DNA of 64,000 bases from Anaerobacillus alkaliphilus. Lineage in GTDB: Bacteria > Bacillota > Bacilli > Bacillales > Anaerobacillaceae. The translations under genes were made by a program, and so were the position numbers. The number at the start of each line of letters is the position of its first letter. Position 1 is the first letter of the stretch. The DNA lies in contig NZ_QOUX01000046.1 in the NCBI RefSeq assembly GCF_004116265.1, forward strand, positions 310,001-374,000, in the 5' to 3' direction. This document shows positions 45,405-53,539 of this stretch, one piece after another. The notes beneath the pieces are model-generated. The model saw only the letters and a program-made list of their open reading frames with translations. It was not told where the DNA came from and did no database searches.

Positions 45405-45535
45405 TTACTTACACCTCTCTATTTCTTGTTAGTTACGGAAAAAAGATGACGATGAAATAAATTTCCTAAATAAGCAAATAACTCCAGCCTACTAGTAGGA
45501 ACTCTCACTTCAAACGTCATCTTAATTATCTCATT
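45405..45535 (-). other. Structured thiT leader with terminator-like hairpin and a 33-codon ORF
   Basis: On the minus strand AAGATGACG and its complement CGTCATCTT, the latter followed by TTTT, enclose about 57 nt that contain the perfect palindrome CCTACTAGTAGG and a TTCCTA/TAGGAA pair. The same stretch can be read as a short ORF beginning ATGACGTTTGAAG and ending just before the thiT binding site. None of the conserved TPP-riboswitch sequences is visible. Function unknown. Confidence 0.5.
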
Positions 45536-46183
45536 TTAAAGACCTCTGATTTTTCTAATAGCATGAGCACGATCTGTTTCATTATAGATAGCAGATCCAG
45601 CTACTAATACATTCGCTCCTGCCTCAACACATAACTTCGCAGTTTCGATATTTACACCGCCATCTACTTCAATGTCTATTGATAATCCCTTTGATTTCGC
45701 CATTTCGCTTACTGCGTATATTTTTGGCAGCACCTGTTTTATAAATTTTTGTCCGCCAAAACCCGGGTTAACTGTCATTAGTAAAACCATATCAACATCA
45801 TCAATAACATGTTGGATGGTATCAACAGGGGTAGCAGGGTTAAGAACGACACCTGCTTTTACTCCCTGTTCTTTAATTAAGTGAACTGTACGATGAAGAT
45901 GTGTGCAAGCTTCCACATGAACAGTAATAATATCAGCACCAGCCTTTGCAAAATGCGGAATATAGTTATCTGGATTTTGGATCATTAAATGGACGTCTAA
46001 AGGTAATTTCGTAATTGGTCGGATTGCATCAACAATTAATGGGCCAATTGTAATATTAGGAACAAAATGTCCATCCATGACGTCTACATGAATATAATCA
46101 GCCCCTCCGTTTTCAACATCCTTTATTTCCTCTCCAAGTCTCGCAAAATCAGCAGATAGGATTGACGGCGCAATCTTAACCAT
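45536..46183 (-). CDS. rpe: Ribulose-phosphate 3-epimerase
   Basis: Rpe interconverts ribulose-5-phosphate and xylulose-5-phosphate in the pentose phosphate pathway. A TIM barrel with [54 protein letters not shown] and IEVDGGVN. Length 215 is normal. It follows rsgA with one base between stop and start region (TAA C ATG). Confidence 0.98.
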   Translation of the reverse strand: MVKIAPSILSADFARLGEEIKDVENGGADYIHVDVMDGHFVPNITIGPLIVDAIRPITKLPLDVHLMIQNPDNYIPHFAKAGADIITVHVEACTHLHRTVHLIKEQGVKAGVVLNPATPVDTIQHVIDDVDMVLLMTVNPGFGGQKFIKQVLPKIYAVSEMAKSKGLSIDIEVDGGVNIETAKLCVEAGANVLVAGSAIYNETDRAHAIRKIRGL

Positions 46184-46184
46184 G

Positions 46185-47066
46185 TTAGTACCTCCGTTTT
46201 TGTTGTTTTATCTCATCTAAAAAGCTTAAATAGTCTTCATAACGATACGCAGCTATTTCCCCAGCTTCAACATCTGCCCGTACCGCACATTTTGGTTCAG
46301 ATGAATGAGTACAGCCTCGAAACTTGCATAGATGAGCTCTCTCTCTCATTTCCGGAAAGCAATCTGAAAGGTGTTCTGCTTCAATTTCTGTAAATTCTAA
46401 CGAGCTAAACCCTGGTGTATCAGCAACTAAACCCGTTCCAATTGGAATTAACTCTACATGCCTCGTGGTATGTTTTCCTCTGCCTAAGTGAGAAGAAATT
46501 TCATTTGTTTCTAGTTGTAACTCAGGCTTTAATGAATTTAGCAACGAAGATTTTCCAACTCCTGATTGTCCAGCAAATACACTAGTCTTTCCATTTAACC
46601 ATGGTCTAACTTCTTCTATTAATTCCTCCATATAAATTGAGGTTTTTAGTACGGTATACCCCAACTTTACGTAATCGGCAATAAACTCATTAATTTCCTC
46701 GCGATGCTCTGGTTTTAATAAATCAATTTTACTAACACAAATAATTGGTTCAATTTGGTTAGACTCAATGTGAACTAAAAATCGATTTAACAAAAGTGTG
46801 CTAAATTTTGGTTCCATTGCTGAAAAAACTAAGATTGCTTGCTCAACGTTTGCTATCGGCGGCCTTATTAACTCATTAAAGCGATCTTTCAGACCTAAAA
46901 TGTAACCGTCTGTCTTGTTTTCCGCCTCAAATTGTACAATGTCACCTACTAGAGGGGTCAGCTTTCTTTTACGGAAATTTCCTCTAGCACGACATTGATA
47001 TATTTCACCTTGACTCTCTACGTAATAAAATCCACTCAACGCTTTAATAATCTTTCCTTCAGGCAT
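46185..47066 (-). CDS. rsgA: Small-subunit ribosome GTPase RsgA (CpgA/YloQ)
   Basis: RsgA checks late maturation of the 30S subunit. An N-terminal OB fold is followed by a circularly permuted GTPase (G4 VSKIDLL before G1 [14 protein letters not shown] and G3 [10 protein letters not shown]) and a C-terminal zinc knuckle ([16 protein letters not shown]). In B. subtilis the protein is a substrate of the PrkC/PrpC pair encoded just upstream, and the same gene order is kept here. Confidence 0.98.
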   Translation of the reverse strand: MPEGKIIKALSGFYYVESQGEIYQCRARGNFRKRKLTPLVGDIVQFEAENKTDGYILGLKDRFNELIRPPIANVEQAILVFSAMEPKFSTLLLNRFLVHIESNQIEPIICVSKIDLLKPEHREEINEFIADYVKLGYTVLKTSIYMEELIEEVRPWLNGKTSVFAGQSGVGKSSLLNSLKPELQLETNEISSHLGRGKHTTRHVELIPIGTGLVADTPGFSSLEFTEIEAEHLSDCFPEMRERAHLCKFRGCTHSSEPKCAVRADVEAGEIAAYRYEDYLSFLDEIKQQKRRY

Positions 47067-47111
47067 TGAATCCTCCTTAATAATTGCATCTATTCATGAA
47101 TAGATGTAGAA

Positions 47112-49094
47112 CTAATTTTCCTTTACATCATCGTAACGATAGATATCAGTATTACCATATTGTTCCCCTTCAATATAAAGTATAACTTCTGCATAATCAC
47201 CAGGATTTATTGTAACAGGTATATCATAGATCTTTGTCTTTTGTATAAACTCTTCTATAAAGACTACGTGCTCCTTGTTTAAAGAGTCTCTATACGTAAT
47301 TTTAATCGGATATCCAATATTTGCAAGTTGGTCTTCTGGTGAAACAGGAGCTTCTTTATTAACTATAGTTGAGATCGGTTCTGGTTCTGGTTGAGGTTCT
47401 GGGCCTTTTGAAAAAACAACTATTACTTCTGTACCTTTCTGAACCAACCGAAATCCTGGGGGACTTTGTTCAATGACTCGACCTTCAGGGACATGGTCTG
47501 AGAACTCATAATGTGATTTCATGATTAGACCATGTTTCGTAAGATAATCTCTTACCTCTTCACTTGGTAGTCCAGTTAAATTTTGTAAAGAAAACCATTT
47601 TGGAATACTATACGTTAGGGTTACAATTGTTTCCTCAGGAACAATTAGTTCATCAGGTAAAGGTGTTTGTCTAATCACTTTATCTTCCTCAATGTCTGAT
47701 TCTTCAGTAGCCTCTTGAATATTCTCTTCTTTAAAACCTAATCTTATCAGCGTTTTTCGAGCTATCTCCTTATCTAACGATGTTACATCGACCATTTCTA
47801 TTTTAGGCTTTCCTTCACTTACAAATACAGTGATTGTCGTATTTACTTTAACCGTCCGACCCGCTTCAGGGTTTGTGCTTATCACATGTCCTTCAGGAAT
47901 TTCCCCATGATTTTGGTCTTCCCTTTCAACTAGTAACCCAAGTGTTGTTAACGTTTCAAATACTTCGTCATATTCCATCCCAATCAAATCCGCTGGAATT
48001 AGAACTTCGTCAACATGAAGAAGCTTTGGAATGATTGCAAACGCTGCTATCACGGATCCAACTAGTAAAAAGAAAGTAATGAACGTAATCATTACCCATT
48101 TTCGCTTTTTCTTTGGTTTATCTTCGTCACTCTGATTTGGCTTCTGTTCGTTTTGAGTTTTAATTTTTGTTTGTTCAAGATTATCATCTGCAAAAAGATC
48201 TTCTTTAATTATCGGAATCGCTTTTGTTACATCCTCGTTATCATCTGGTATGACAAACTTTTCTTCGTTTATTCGTCTAGGATCTAGAGCAGTATGCAAA
48301 TCCTCCTCTAGTTCACGAACACTCGTATAACGATGAAATGGATCTTTTGCTGTTGCTTTTAATATTATATTTTCAACACTTTGTGGTAACGTAGGATTTG
48401 TCTTTCGTGGTGATGGAACTTCTGTTTGTAAATGCTTAATCGCAATTGAAACTGCCGTATCACCTGAAAACGGAACTCTACCAGTAACCATCTCATATAA
48501 TACAATCCCTAGTGAATAAATATCCGATTTTTCGTTAACCAATCCGCCTCGTGCTTGTTCTGGCGATAGGTAATGTACAGACCCCATCACTGAGTTTGTA
48601 TGGGTAATCGTGGCAGACGTCATGGCTCTTGCTATCCCAAAATCGGTAACCTTAGCTTCGCCACTTTCACTTATCAGGATATTATGAGGTTTAATATCGC
48701 GATGAACAATATGGTTAGCATGGGCATGAGCTATAGCTGAAGAAATTTGTGACATAATACCGATTATTTCAGATATAGGCAATGACCCGCGTTGTTGAAT
48801 AAGTTGTTTTAACGTTAATCCAGCAACATACTCCATGACAATATAGTATAGATCTGCTTCTTCACCTACGTCATAAATATTGACAACGTTGGGGTGAGAT
48901 AAACTAGTAGCTGCTTGCGCTTCTCTTCGAAACCTCCGAATGAATTCTTCATCATCAGAGAACTGTGGTCTAAGCACTTTTACAGCTACAGTTCTATTTA
49001 GTATTGCGTCATGGGCTTTATAGACGTTAGCCATCCCTCCGCCACCAATAGTTTCTAGTATTTGATACCGACCGTTAATTCGTTTACCTATCAT
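47112..49094 (-). CDS. prkC: Membrane Ser/Thr protein kinase PrkC with PASTA domains
   Basis: PrkC senses muropeptides or lipid II through its outer PASTA repeats and signals growth state and spore germination. The N-terminal kinase domain (about residues 10-265) has GGGGMANVYKAHD, the catalytic HRDIKPHNIL and DFG (TDFGIARAM). One membrane helix (about 331-357) is followed by three PASTA repeats and a C-terminal beta-rich domain. The ATG at 49094 lies inside the prpC 3' end, giving tight coupling with the phosphatase. Confidence 0.97.
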   Translation of the reverse strand: MIGKRINGRYQILETIGGGGMANVYKAHDAILNRTVAVKVLRPQFSDDEEFIRRFRREAQAATSLSHPNVVNIYDVGEEADLYYIVMEYVAGLTLKQLIQQRGSLPISEIIGIMSQISSAIAHAHANHIVHRDIKPHNILISESGEAKVTDFGIARAMTSATITHTNSVMGSVHYLSPEQARGGLVNEKSDIYSLGIVLYEMVTGRVPFSGDTAVSIAIKHLQTEVPSPRKTNPTLPQSVENIILKATAKDPFHRYTSVRELEEDLHTALDPRRINEEKFVIPDDNEDVTKAIPIIKEDLFADDNLEQTKIKTQNEQKPNQSDEDKPKKKRKWVMITFITFFLLVGSVIAAFAIIPKLLHVDEVLIPADLIGMEYDEVFETLTTLGLLVEREDQNHGEIPEGHVISTNPEAGRTVKVNTTITVFVSEGKPKIEMVDVTSLDKEIARKTLIRLGFKEENIQEATEESDIEEDKVIRQTPLPDELIVPEETIVTLTYSIPKWFSLQNLTGLPSEEVRDYLTKHGLIMKSHYEFSDHVPEGRVIEQSPPGFRLVQKGTEVIVVFSKGPEPQPEPEPISTIVNKEAPVSPEDQLANIGYPIKITYRDSLNKEHVVFIEEFIQKTKIYDIPVTINPGDYAEVILYIEGEQYGNTDIYRYDDVKEN

Positions 49095-49848
49095 CGCCAT
49101 CACCACTAGTTTCTTTGTAACTATTATAAACAAGAGCTACGGAAATATTGTCCTCGCCACCCCGTTCATTAGCAACTGTTACTAACTTTGTTACTTTTTC
49201 TTCAAGACTTTGATTCTGTTGGAGTATTTCAAGCATCTCCAAGTCTTTTAATTTATTTGACAGACCATCTGAACATAATAGAACAAAATGCCCTTCATCC
49301 CAGTTAATGGTACTAATATCAATTTTGACTTTACTTTCAGTACCCAACGCTCGTAACAAAACATTTCTTCGTGGGTGATTTTCTGCCTCTAACGCCGTAA
49401 TTTGTCCAGAACGAACCAATTCGTTTACCAAAGAATGATCCTCTGTTTTTTGTAAGAAGGTCTCATCACTCATTAAGTAAGCACGACTATCGCCAATGTG
49501 TGCATAGGTAACAAAAAGATTTGTACATATAACGGCGACCAGTGTTGTTCCCATTCCTTGACACTGTGGATTTGTTAATGAATGCTCATAAATCTCCGAA
49601 TTAACTTCAGTAACTGCTTCTTCTAACCATGTTTCAATACTGGTTGGAGTCGACAGGCCTTCAGTTTCCTGCCATTTTTCTAATAGTATATCCAAAGTCA
49701 TTTTACTAGCTACATCACCTGCTTGATGTCCTCCCATCCCATCAGCAACAACAGCTAGTAATATTCCGTCTTTATTGCGTATAAAGCCTCCATTATCCTC
49801 ATTGTGAGACCGAACTTGTCCAACATCCGATTTAAATGCCGCTTCCAT
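49084..49848 (-). CDS. prpC: PP2C-type Ser/Thr protein phosphatase PrpC
   Basis: PrpC removes phosphate from PrkC and its substrates. Metal-binding PP2C motifs are all visible: SDVGQVRSHNEDN, VVADGMGGHQAGDVAS, AHIGDSRAYLM, LLCSDGLSNKL and GGEDNISVALV. The length of 254 is normal. It starts 3 nt after rlmN and overlaps prkC by 11 nt, so kinase and phosphatase levels are linked. Confidence 0.98.
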   Translation of the reverse strand: MEAAFKSDVGQVRSHNEDNGGFIRNKDGILLAVVADGMGGHQAGDVASKMTLDILLEKWQETEGLSTPTSIETWLEEAVTEVNSEIYEHSLTNPQCQGMGTTLVAVICTNLFVTYAHIGDSRAYLMSDETFLQKTEDHSLVNELVRSGQITALEAENHPRRNVLLRALGTESKVKIDISTINWDEGHFVLLCSDGLSNKLKDLEMLEILQQNQSLEEKVTKLVTVANERGGEDNISVALVYNSYKETSGDGDDR

Positions 49849-49851
49849 CCT

Positions 49852-50919
49852 TTATCCCCTCGTTTCTTCTTTACGTTCCTTTGCTCTTAGCTGACCACAA
49901 GCCGCATCGATATCATGTCCTTGTTCGCGACGTATAGTAACATTTACTCCATTTGCTTTTAATGTTTTTTCAAACTTAAATATTTGTTCTCTTGGAGTAC
50001 GAACATAATTTCTTTCAACAACATCATTTACTGGAATTAAGTTTACATGGCACTTAATACCTTTCAGTAATTTTGCAAGCATCTCAGCATGCTCCACTTG
50101 ATCATTAACGCCACCAAATAATCCATATTCGAACGTTACCCTTCGTCCTGTTTTTTCTATATAATAGCGAACGGCGTCCATTAATTTATCCAACGTATAG
50201 GCTTTATTTATTGGCATTAACGACGTTCTTATTTCGTTTGTAGGTGCATGTAAGGAAATTGCAAAATTGATCTGTAACTTTTCATTAGCAAAATCATAAA
50301 TTTTTGGAATAATACCGCTTGTTGACACGGTTATATGCCTCGCACCGATATTTAAACCTTTATCACTATTGATGGTCTTCAGAAAACTGACAAGTGGATC
50401 ATAGTTATCAAAAGGCTCACCAATACCCATAACAACAACCGAGCTTACTCGTTGATCTTCTTCGTCTAGGGCACGTTGAGATTGTAATACCTGAGCAACA
50501 ATTTCTCCTGCTTCTAGGTTTCGTTTTAACCCTCCTAAAGTTGATGCACAAAACGTGCAACCAATTCGACAACCTACCTGTGTTGTCACACAAACACTAT
50601 TTCCATACTCGTGTCGCATGACAACCGTTTCGATTGAATAACCATCGTGCAGCTCAAATAAGAACTTTATCGTCCCATCCTTTGATTGTTGCTTGGCAAT
50701 TGTTTTTAATGTTGTCAAATTAAAATCATTCGCCAACTTATCACGTAAATCCTTTGATAAATTTGTCATTTCTTCAAAAGATGCTACTCTTTTTTTATAA
50801 AGCCAATCAAAAATTTGCCCCGCACGAAACTTTGGTTCATTATTATCCTTCAACCAAGCTTCTAATGTCTCGAATTGTAGGCTATAAATTGATGGATTTA
50901 TTTGTTGTATTTCTATCAT
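49852..50919 (-). CDS. rlmN: 23S rRNA/tRNA adenine-C2 methyltransferase RlmN
   Basis: RlmN is a radical-SAM enzyme that methylates A2503 of 23S rRNA and A37 of some tRNAs. The cluster motif is [10 protein letters not shown], with [15 protein letters not shown] and the C-terminal catalytic cysteine in DIDAACGQL. The ATG at 50919 has AAAGGTG upstream; the apparent upstream extension (to 51009) is encoded by a dispersed repeat and is rejected. Confidence 0.97.
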   Translation of the reverse strand: MIEIQQINPSIYSLQFETLEAWLKDNNEPKFRAGQIFDWLYKKRVASFEEMTNLSKDLRDKLANDFNLTTLKTIAKQQSKDGTIKFLFELHDGYSIETVVMRHEYGNSVCVTTQVGCRIGCTFCASTLGGLKRNLEAGEIVAQVLQSQRALDEEDQRVSSVVVMGIGEPFDNYDPLVSFLKTINSDKGLNIGARHITVSTSGIIPKIYDFANEKLQINFAISLHAPTNEIRTSLMPINKAYTLDKLMDAVRYYIEKTGRRVTFEYGLFGGVNDQVEHAEMLAKLLKGIKCHVNLIPVNDVVERNYVRTPREQIFKFEKTLKANGVNVTIRREQGHDIDAACGQLRAKERKEETRG

Positions 50920-50951
50920 AATTATTGACACACCTTTTTCTTTTGAATAGT

Positions 50952-51141
50952 CTGTTTTCGCAAAGTTTGTTGCTTTCGTAAAAGTCCCAAAAGCCGGATT
51001 TTTATACAAAATACTAAGAATTCACCAGTAATTAAGTAAGTATTGCTCTTTTCTTACTTAATATGTTGGCTGATATCTTCATCTAGGTTTTTTTTCGATT
51101 ATTTTAGGGTAATAAAGCAACCATGTTTACGAAAGATCCTT
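50952..51141. repeat. Dispersed intergenic repeat, copy B
   Basis: Aligned to 19891-20107 with two exact blocks (51037-51057 and 51066-51087). A perfect 10-bp stem (51031-51040 with 51053-51062) encloses TATTGCTCTTTT, the same 12-base loop as in copy A. Near-terminal 10-bp inverted repeats CTTTCGTAAA (50973-50982) and TTTACGAAAG (51126-51135) flank it. Confidence 0.85.
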
Positions 51142-51157
51142 TGAATAATAGTTTTAT

Positions 51158-52504
51158 TTATAGTTTCACCATGCTCGAGATAAAAAAGCCATCCGTTTGA
51201 AAATCTGATGGTAAGATTTGTACCATCCCATCTTTATATAACGCTTGAGCTTTCTCTGGTAAACGTTCTCTAAGGGTGCCATCAAATCGGAAATCCTGAT
51301 GAGTTTCTAAGAACTCCTTAACAACCTGCTCGTTTTCCATCGAGTCAATCGTACAAGTACTATATACAAGTCTACCGCCCTTTTTAAGAAGTGGAGCAAC
51401 AGCATTTAAGATCGCATGCTGAATTGTTGTAATTCGATCGATGTCTGCCTCTTGCTTTTGCCATTTAATATCTGGCTTCCGGCGGATAACACCTAGGCCT
51501 GTACAAGGAGCGTCTACTAGGATGCAATCAAAGCTCTCTTCTTCAAAAATCTCCCCAGCTTTACGGCTATCTGTAGCCCTCGTTTTAATGATGGATAAGT
51601 TTAAACGATTTGCCTGTTCATCAATTAGCTTAACTTTATGCTCATGTAAATCTAACGCATAAATTTCACCTTGATTATTCATTAACTCCGCTATATGAGT
51701 CGTTTTACCACCTGGAGCTGCACAGCTATCTAGTACCTTCATCCCCGCCTTCGGTGCCAAAGCTCTAGCAACAATCATTGAACTCTCATCCTGAATAGAA
51801 AGCCACCCATCTTTAAAGAGCTTTGTATTCGGAAGAGTACCACGAGTAATCTTTATCGAATCAACAGAAAGATCTCCTCTCTCTGCTTCTACTCCTTCGT
51901 TTCCGAGCATTTCAATGACTTTTTCAATGTCATCCGTTTGTACCTGATTAATTCGTGCTGTAACAACCGGTGGAACGGCATTAATTTCACATATTTGCTT
52001 TGTTTGTTCACTTCCGAATTGATCTAACCATCGTTTTACGAGCCATGTTGGGTGACTCCATTGTAATGCTAGTTTTTCATGAGGATCTTCTACCTTTTCT
52101 AGAGAAGGTATTCCTTCACGTAAAAACGTTCGCAGCGTTCCATTGACCATTGAAGAGATACCTTTATGACCCTTTTTCTTGGTAATTTCCACTGCTTCGT
52201 GGACTATTGCACGTTCAGGAACTCGATCTAAATAGATCATTTGGTATAATGACAGACGTAAAAGGATCAGTACCCATGGATCTAACTTTTTCAATCCTCC
52301 TTTTACATAAGAGCTTAAATAGTAGTCTAGTGTATTTTTTCGTTGAATCGTTCCATAGACAATCTCCGTAAGTAAACCAACATCTTTTTCAATAAGTTTT
52401 TCGCGTTTTATTGATTGGTTTAATAGAAGATTTGAGTACGCTTGGTTTTTTTCAATCTGTAGTAGAATATCTAAGGCTACCTCTCGTACATTTTTTTTAC
52501 TCAT
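51158..52504 (-). CDS. rsmB: 16S rRNA (cytosine-967-C5) methyltransferase RsmB
   Basis: RsmB methylates C967 of 16S rRNA. The N-terminal NusB-like RNA-binding domain (VREVALDILLQIEKNQAYSNLLLN) is followed by the SAM-dependent catalytic domain with LDSCAAPGGKTTHIAEL, VDAPCTGLGVIRRKPDI and YSTCTIDSMENE; the two cysteines in PC and TC are the catalytic pair. Length 448 is normal. It follows fmt by 2 nt. Confidence 0.97.
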   Translation of the reverse strand: MSKKNVREVALDILLQIEKNQAYSNLLLNQSIKREKLIEKDVGLLTEIVYGTIQRKNTLDYYLSSYVKGGLKKLDPWVLILLRLSLYQMIYLDRVPERAIVHEAVEITKKKGHKGISSMVNGTLRTFLREGIPSLEKVEDPHEKLALQWSHPTWLVKRWLDQFGSEQTKQICEINAVPPVVTARINQVQTDDIEKVIEMLGNEGVEAERGDLSVDSIKITRGTLPNTKLFKDGWLSIQDESSMIVARALAPKAGMKVLDSCAAPGGKTTHIAELMNNQGEIYALDLHEHKVKLIDEQANRLNLSIIKTRATDSRKAGEIFEEESFDCILVDAPCTGLGVIRRKPDIKWQKQEADIDRITTIQHAILNAVAPLLKKGGRLVYSTCTIDSMENEQVVKEFLETHQDFRFDGTLRERLPEKAQALYKDGMVQILPSDFQTDGFFISSMVKL

Positions 52505-52506
52505 AT

Positions 52507-53448
52507 CTAATCTCCTAACTTAGTACCTTCTGTTAAATCACCACCAGCACCTCGTAAAAACTGCTCTGCTGTCATTCGTTTTTTACCGGATGGCTGTAGA
52601 TCAACTATTTTTATGTATACTTCATTTCCAGTACTTACAACAAAGCCATCGCTATCAATAGAAACAACGGTACCTGGAGTTGCTTCTTTCATCTTGAGGA
52701 TTTTTTGGGCCCACCAAACTTTTATTACTTGATTATTTAGGCTAGTGTATGCGACTGGCCAAGGGTGAAGGCCTCGAATTTGATTATAAATCTCCTCACC
52801 CCCATTTTCCCAATTTATTTTTTCTTTCTCACGGCTTATATTAGGAGCAAAAGTAACCTTTTCATCCTCTTGCTCCACCGGCGTAAGTTCTCCTGCGATG
52901 AGCTTGGGAATAGTATGTGATAATAACTCAGCACCAATAACACTTAATTTATTATGTAATGTTCCCACATGATCTTCTTCTAAAATATCAACTTTTGCTT
53001 GCGTTAAAATATCACCAGCATCCAATTTTTCTACCATATACATAATTGTAATCCCAGTTTCTTTCTTACCATCAATGATTGCTTGATGAATTGGTGCTCC
53101 ACCGCGATATTCTGGTAAAAGAGAAGCGTGAACATTTATGCATCCATATTTAGGGTCATCTAACAGTGGTTTAGGCAAAATTTGTCCGAAAGCAGCTGTG
53201 ACAATCAAATCTGCCTGTAAGTCTAGAACTTGTTGCAAATCTTCTAGATTTCTTAACTTTTCGGGCTGAATCACTTTAAGGTTATGTTTAAGAGCCTCTA
53301 CTTTAACTGGTGGCGGAGTTAACTCTTTTTTTCTACCCTTTGGTCGATCTGGTTGCGTTACAACACCCACTACTTCATAGCCATCTTCTATCAAACGCTT
53401 AAGCACAGGAACTGAAAAATCAGGAGTTCCCATAAAAACAACTCTCAT
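52507..53448 (-). CDS. fmt: Methionyl-tRNA formyltransferase
   Basis: Fmt adds a formyl group to initiator Met-tRNA. The N-terminal [14 protein letters not shown] and the catalytic region [11 protein letters not shown] with [24 protein letters not shown] are typical; the C-terminal tRNA-binding OB domain ends in [10 protein letters not shown]. The ATG at 53448 has GAGGTG 7 nt upstream. Its usual upstream neighbour def (peptide deformylase) is absent; a repeat array lies there instead. Confidence 0.97.
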   Translation of the reverse strand: MRVVFMGTPDFSVPVLKRLIEDGYEVVGVVTQPDRPKGRKKELTPPPVKVEALKHNLKVIQPEKLRNLEDLQQVLDLQADLIVTAAFGQILPKPLLDDPKYGCINVHASLLPEYRGGAPIHQAIIDGKKETGITIMYMVEKLDAGDILTQAKVDILEEDHVGTLHNKLSVIGAELLSHTIPKLIAGELTPVEQEDEKVTFAPNISREKEKINWENGGEEIYNQIRGLHPWPVAYTSLNNQVIKVWWAQKILKMKEATPGTVVSIDSDGFVVSTGNEVYIKIVDLQPSGKKRMTAEQFLRGAGGDLTEGTKLGD

Positions 53449-53469
53449 ATATAACACCTCTCACTAATT

Positions 53470-53539
53470 TAGAATGTAGAATGTAGAATGTAAAATTCAT
53501 AATTTAAAATTCATAATTCATAATTCTACATTTTACATT
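53470..53539. repeat. Heptamer repeat array between priA and fmt
   Basis: A tract of about ten 7-bp units such as AGAATGT, AAAATTC and ATAATTC. Its ends are inverted copies (AGAATGTA / TACATTCT type). The right edge includes the priA stop codon. It occupies the interval where def is found in related genomes. Confidence 0.85.

Noticed and set aside
45405-45535. TPP riboswitch before thiT
   Set aside because: The conserved CUGAGA and the second-half consensus were looked for on the minus strand and not found.
50920-51009. 30-residue N-terminal extension of RlmN
   Set aside because: It is encoded mostly by the dispersed repeat, and a ribosome binding site precedes the ATG at 50919.
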